A stretch of 15,160 bases of DNA from positions 1 through 15,160 of the forward strand of contig CALBNP010000117.1 of NCBI GenBank assembly GCA_937896505.1, given 5' to 3'. The translations under genes were made by a program, and so were the position numbers. The notes below the pieces were generated by a model. That model did no database searches and was not told the origin of the DNA. It saw only the letters and a list, made by a program, of their open reading frames with translations. Shown one piece after another: positions 14,679 to 15,160 of this stretch; within the stretch, counting starts at the first letter, position 1; each line of letters starts with the position of its first letter. This DNA is from an uncultured Bacteroidales bacterium (GTDB lineage: Bacteria; Bacteroidota; Bacteroidia; Bacteroidales; F082).

Positions 14679-14698
14679 GCAGTCCGCCTACCGGACAA
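14679..14698. repeat. 20-bp repeat with a small hairpin, copy 2
   Basis: Identical to 14582-14601, including the GTCCG/CGGAC stem. It ends the second composite unit. Confidence 0.85.
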
Positions 14699-14766
14699 TT
14701 GATTGATGGCAAAGTGTTTTTATTGTTTTTGTCTGGGCCGACAAGTATATAAATGCCTTTCAAAAA

Positions 14767-14807
14767 AAGCCTATGTCATACCGACGAAGGAAGGTATCTA
14801 TAGGCTT
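14767..14807. repeat. Hairpin element of the GTCA...TCTA family (TACC/GGTA version)
   Basis: The outer stem AAGCCTAT (14767-14774) pairs with ATAGGCTT (14800-14807). Inside, GTCA (14775-14778) is followed by TACC (14779-14782), which pairs with GGTA (14793-14796). The element shares the frame of the arms at 14487-14518 and 14546-14573 but has a different inner stem. It also pairs imperfectly with 14831-14862. Confidence 0.8.
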
Positions 14808-14813
14808 TATGAT

Positions 14814-14880
14814 TAGGTGAAACAAATAACCATAGATTTCTTCCCTACGGTCGAAATGACATTGTTATTTGTTTCACCTA
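14814..14880. repeat. Perfect 17-bp inverted repeat enclosing a second GTCA...TCTA element
   Basis: TAGGTGAAACAAATAAC (14814-14830) pairs perfectly with its complement at 14864-14880. The 33 nt between them hold a minus-strand GTCA-TTTC...GAAA-TCTA element (14833-14860). That inner element is complementary to the copy at 14773-14803, so the two inverted repeats interleave. Confidence 0.85.
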
Positions 14881-15003
14881 AGTCAAAACAGACTCTTAGC
14901 TTATATGCATCATGGCTTTGGACATGTGTTTGAGGAGGAGAGAGCAAATCTCTGAGGTTGGCTTATTTTGCATTATTGGGGTGTAAACCATAATCAAAAA
15001 GGG
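14881..15003. other. Non-coding stretch before the right-edge gene
   Basis: I find no supported gene here. There is a weak AGAG-CAAAT-CTCT hairpin and an AGTC...GACT repeat directly after the 17-bp inverted repeat, both short enough to be chance. The stretch from 14362 to 14463 likewise shows nothing beyond A-rich sequence. Confidence 0.5.
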
Positions 15004-15160
15004 TCAGAAATCGAGTTTCCTTTCCACCGAAATCATCCCAAGATACACGCTGTTGCTGATGTCGGTGTCGTCGGAGGTTCGGAAAGCCATGTAAACATGA
15101 AAGTCGCCATAGATTATCCTGTCAAACACAGGGCTGAACACTCCGTCTTTTCGCGATGCA
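15004..15160 (-). CDS. C-terminal end of an unrecognised protein (cut by the window edge)
   Basis: The minus strand is open from the right edge to a TGA at 15004-15006, giving the last 51 residues. They alternate hydrophobic and polar residues (RIIYGDFHVYMAFRT, then NSVYLGMISVERKLDF), as in a beta-strand-rich or outer-envelope protein. I do not recognise a family. Base composition is close to the housekeeping genes of the window, which supports real coding. The start lies beyond 15160. Confidence 0.55.
   Translation of the reverse strand, partial: ASRKDGVFSPVFDRIIYGDFHVYMAFRTSDDTDISNSVYLGMISVERKLDF

Noticed and set aside
14464..14698. CRISPR array
   Set aside because: Only two copies at 143-bp spacing, with palindromic internal structure and no spacer set or cas gene.
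14329..14706. 125-codon open frame after mscL
   Set aside because: It starts inside the mscL terminator and runs through both 71-bp repeats; the peptide is just the repeat translated twice.
14464..14880. Insertion sequence
   Set aside because: No transposase frame or remnant is visible, and the elements are far too short; non-autonomous palindromic repeats fit better.

Overview
The window looks like chromosomal DNA of a Bacteroidota bacterium, most likely of the order Bacteroidales (inference, no search run). Several intergenic regions carry the Bacteroidota-type -7 box TAnnTTTG, once with a TTG -33 element exactly 19 bp upstream. Start codons follow A/T-rich leaders without clear Shine-Dalgarno sites. 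The gene set fits too: a long secreted M16 peptidase, a GH73/LysM protein and short palindromic intergenic repeats.

Layout. Positions 64-3664 (minus) hold a secreted two-half M16 zinc peptidase and rsmG, separated by a 172-nt gap full of short tandem repeats and a palindrome. Divergent from rsmG is a secreted GH73 glucosaminidase with LysM-like repeats (3809-4792, plus). It meets uvrA tail to tail with no base between the stop codons. From 10779 down to 4793 runs a minus-strand series: a 54-aa membrane protein, lpdA, rfbC, an MltD-like lytic transglycosylase and uvrA. Two 4-nt ATGA overlaps and a 23-nt gap suggest tight coupling, although the functions (redox metabolism, dTDP-rhamnose, wall remodelling, DNA repair) are mixed. 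Divergent from this is a tRNA-Asp(GTC) with a well-formed promoter and terminator, then prfC (RF3). An HNH-nuclease gene follows after one base, inside an AT-rich stretch that looks acquired. Next come mscL, with its own promoter and terminator, and about 700 nt of non-coding repeats. The right edge carries the C-terminal end of an unrecognised minus-strand gene.

Most genes are ordinary housekeeping or envelope genes. The least explained signal is at 14464-14880. There, copies of a small palindromic element share the frame GTCA-XXXX-GA...GAA-X'X'X'X'-TCTA. The 4-base XXXX differs between copies (TTGC, TACC, TTTC) but its partner changes with it (GCAA, GGTA, GAAA), so pairing is conserved. Two of these elements are interleaved with a perfect 17-bp inverted repeat in an A-B-A'-B' (pseudoknot-like) order. 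A second palindrome family occurs at 2921 and 9196. No complete defence system, phage, CRISPR array or biosynthetic cluster is visible.
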